Source of the DNA: Mycobacterium uberis | GTDB taxonomy: Bacteria; Actinomycetota; Actinomycetes; Mycobacteriales; Mycobacteriaceae | NCBI RefSeq assembly: GCF_003408705.1 | Contig: NZ_QAYL01000027.1 | Coordinates: forward strand, 1-64,000 | Length of the DNA stretch: 64,000 nucleotides | Direction: 5' to 3' | Part shown: piece after piece, positions 63,647 to 64,000 of the stretch | Layout of the letters: each line of letters begins with the position of its first letter | Position numbering within the stretch: position 1 is the first letter of the stretch | The notes under the pieces: model-generated | What the model saw: the letters and a program-made list of their open reading frames with translations, nothing else | Told to the model about the DNA's origin: nothing | Database searches by the model: none | Program-made: the position numbers and the translations under genes

Positions 63647-64000
63647 GTGGCGAATGTTCCGCGAATTCGCTAAACCAAGTGCGGTGCTATGGACATCGCT
63701 TAATAAGCTTTTGGTGACAGTGCGACTGATCTGCTCGTATTGCCGAGTCCGTTAGTTCCGATCAACTCGATCGACGATGAACCGTCACTGTACCGCTTCC
63801 ACCGGCGCCTGGCATCGTTTTGCCGGGTGATTCTGATTGACCTATCGGCGGAGCCGATCTCCCGTCGCGGATCGCCTCGATGAACCGGTTAGGATCAAAG
63901 TTCTGAGCCGAGAAGGCAAGCGCCATGATAGACGCGGTTGGATGCCAGCAAGTAACGATTTTCACGCTGAGTTTTCATGCGATGAATGGACTTGCGCTTG
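63647..64000 (+). pseudogene. lipJ: LipJ (alpha/beta-hydrolase plus adenylate cyclase) 5' remnant, continues beyond the window
   Basis: GTG 63647 starts VANVPRIR then [23 protein letters not shown] followed by [12 protein letters not shown] occurs near 63725-63820 and matches the Rv1900c N-terminus. Further pieces are degraded by stops. The cyclase domain would lie beyond the window. Divergent from cinA. Confidence 0.75.

Overview
The window looks like a chromosome segment of a slow-growing mycobacterium undergoing massive gene decay, of the Mycobacterium leprae / M. lepromatosis / 'Candidatus M. uberis' type. Intact genes closely resemble M. tuberculosis (Mtb) proteins: CtpA/CtpB, PPE1, the Rv0097-Rv0102 cluster, KatG, CinA, long isocitrate lyase, Cdh and an Rv0315-like glucanase. 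They are separated by long stretches in which recognisable mycobacterial genes survive only as frameshifted, stop-riddled remnants. It is probably not M. leprae itself, because katG is intact here and is a pseudogene there. Assignments are from remembered family sequences and motifs; no database search was run.

Layout. 1-7.5 kb: the C-terminus of a Pks12-like polyketide synthase, an epimerase/PEP-utilising-domain protein (Rv2047c-like), remnants of DUF2784, DoxX, pncA and Rv2042c-like genes, then an intact patatin-like hydrolase (Rv2037c-like). This keeps the Mtb order Rv2048c to Rv2037c. 7.5-16 kb: mostly decayed DNA around an intact three-PAS GGDEF diguanylate cyclase and a dxs remnant. 16-26 kb: a redoxin, CDP-diacylglycerol pyrophosphatase, several remnants, a GH16 glucanase, an APC amino-acid permease and a fused PE35-PPE68-like protein. 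26-34.6 kb: remnants of tpx, an SDR, fadD31-like, Rv1922-like, an SRPBCC and an LLM oxidoreductase gene, then a full-length long isocitrate lyase; the order follows Mtb Rv1932 to Rv1915/16.

34.7-55.6 kb is the functional core. A SigC-like sigma factor, copper ATPase CtpA and a zinc-finger anti-sigma-like membrane protein are followed by PPE1, a TauD-like oxygenase, FcoT, FadD10, an acyl carrier protein, an NRPS with a terminal reductase, a CopD/CtaG-like membrane protein and, in opposite orientation, CtpB. This corresponds to the Mtb isonitrile-lipopeptide (metallophore/chalkophore) locus with its metal transporters. The NRPS has only one module (about 1400 aa, against about 2500 aa in Mtb). 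The operon genes overlap by a few bases and all look intact, suggesting selection for metal, probably copper, acquisition in a genome that has discarded much else.

55.7-64 kb: decayed DNA, an Rv1907c-like remnant, a broken furA upstream of intact katG, remnants of Rv1906c, aao and nanT, intact cinA, and a broken lipJ running off the end. This matches Mtb Rv1909c to Rv1900c. Other losses with phenotypic meaning are pncA, dxs (this copy) and tpx.
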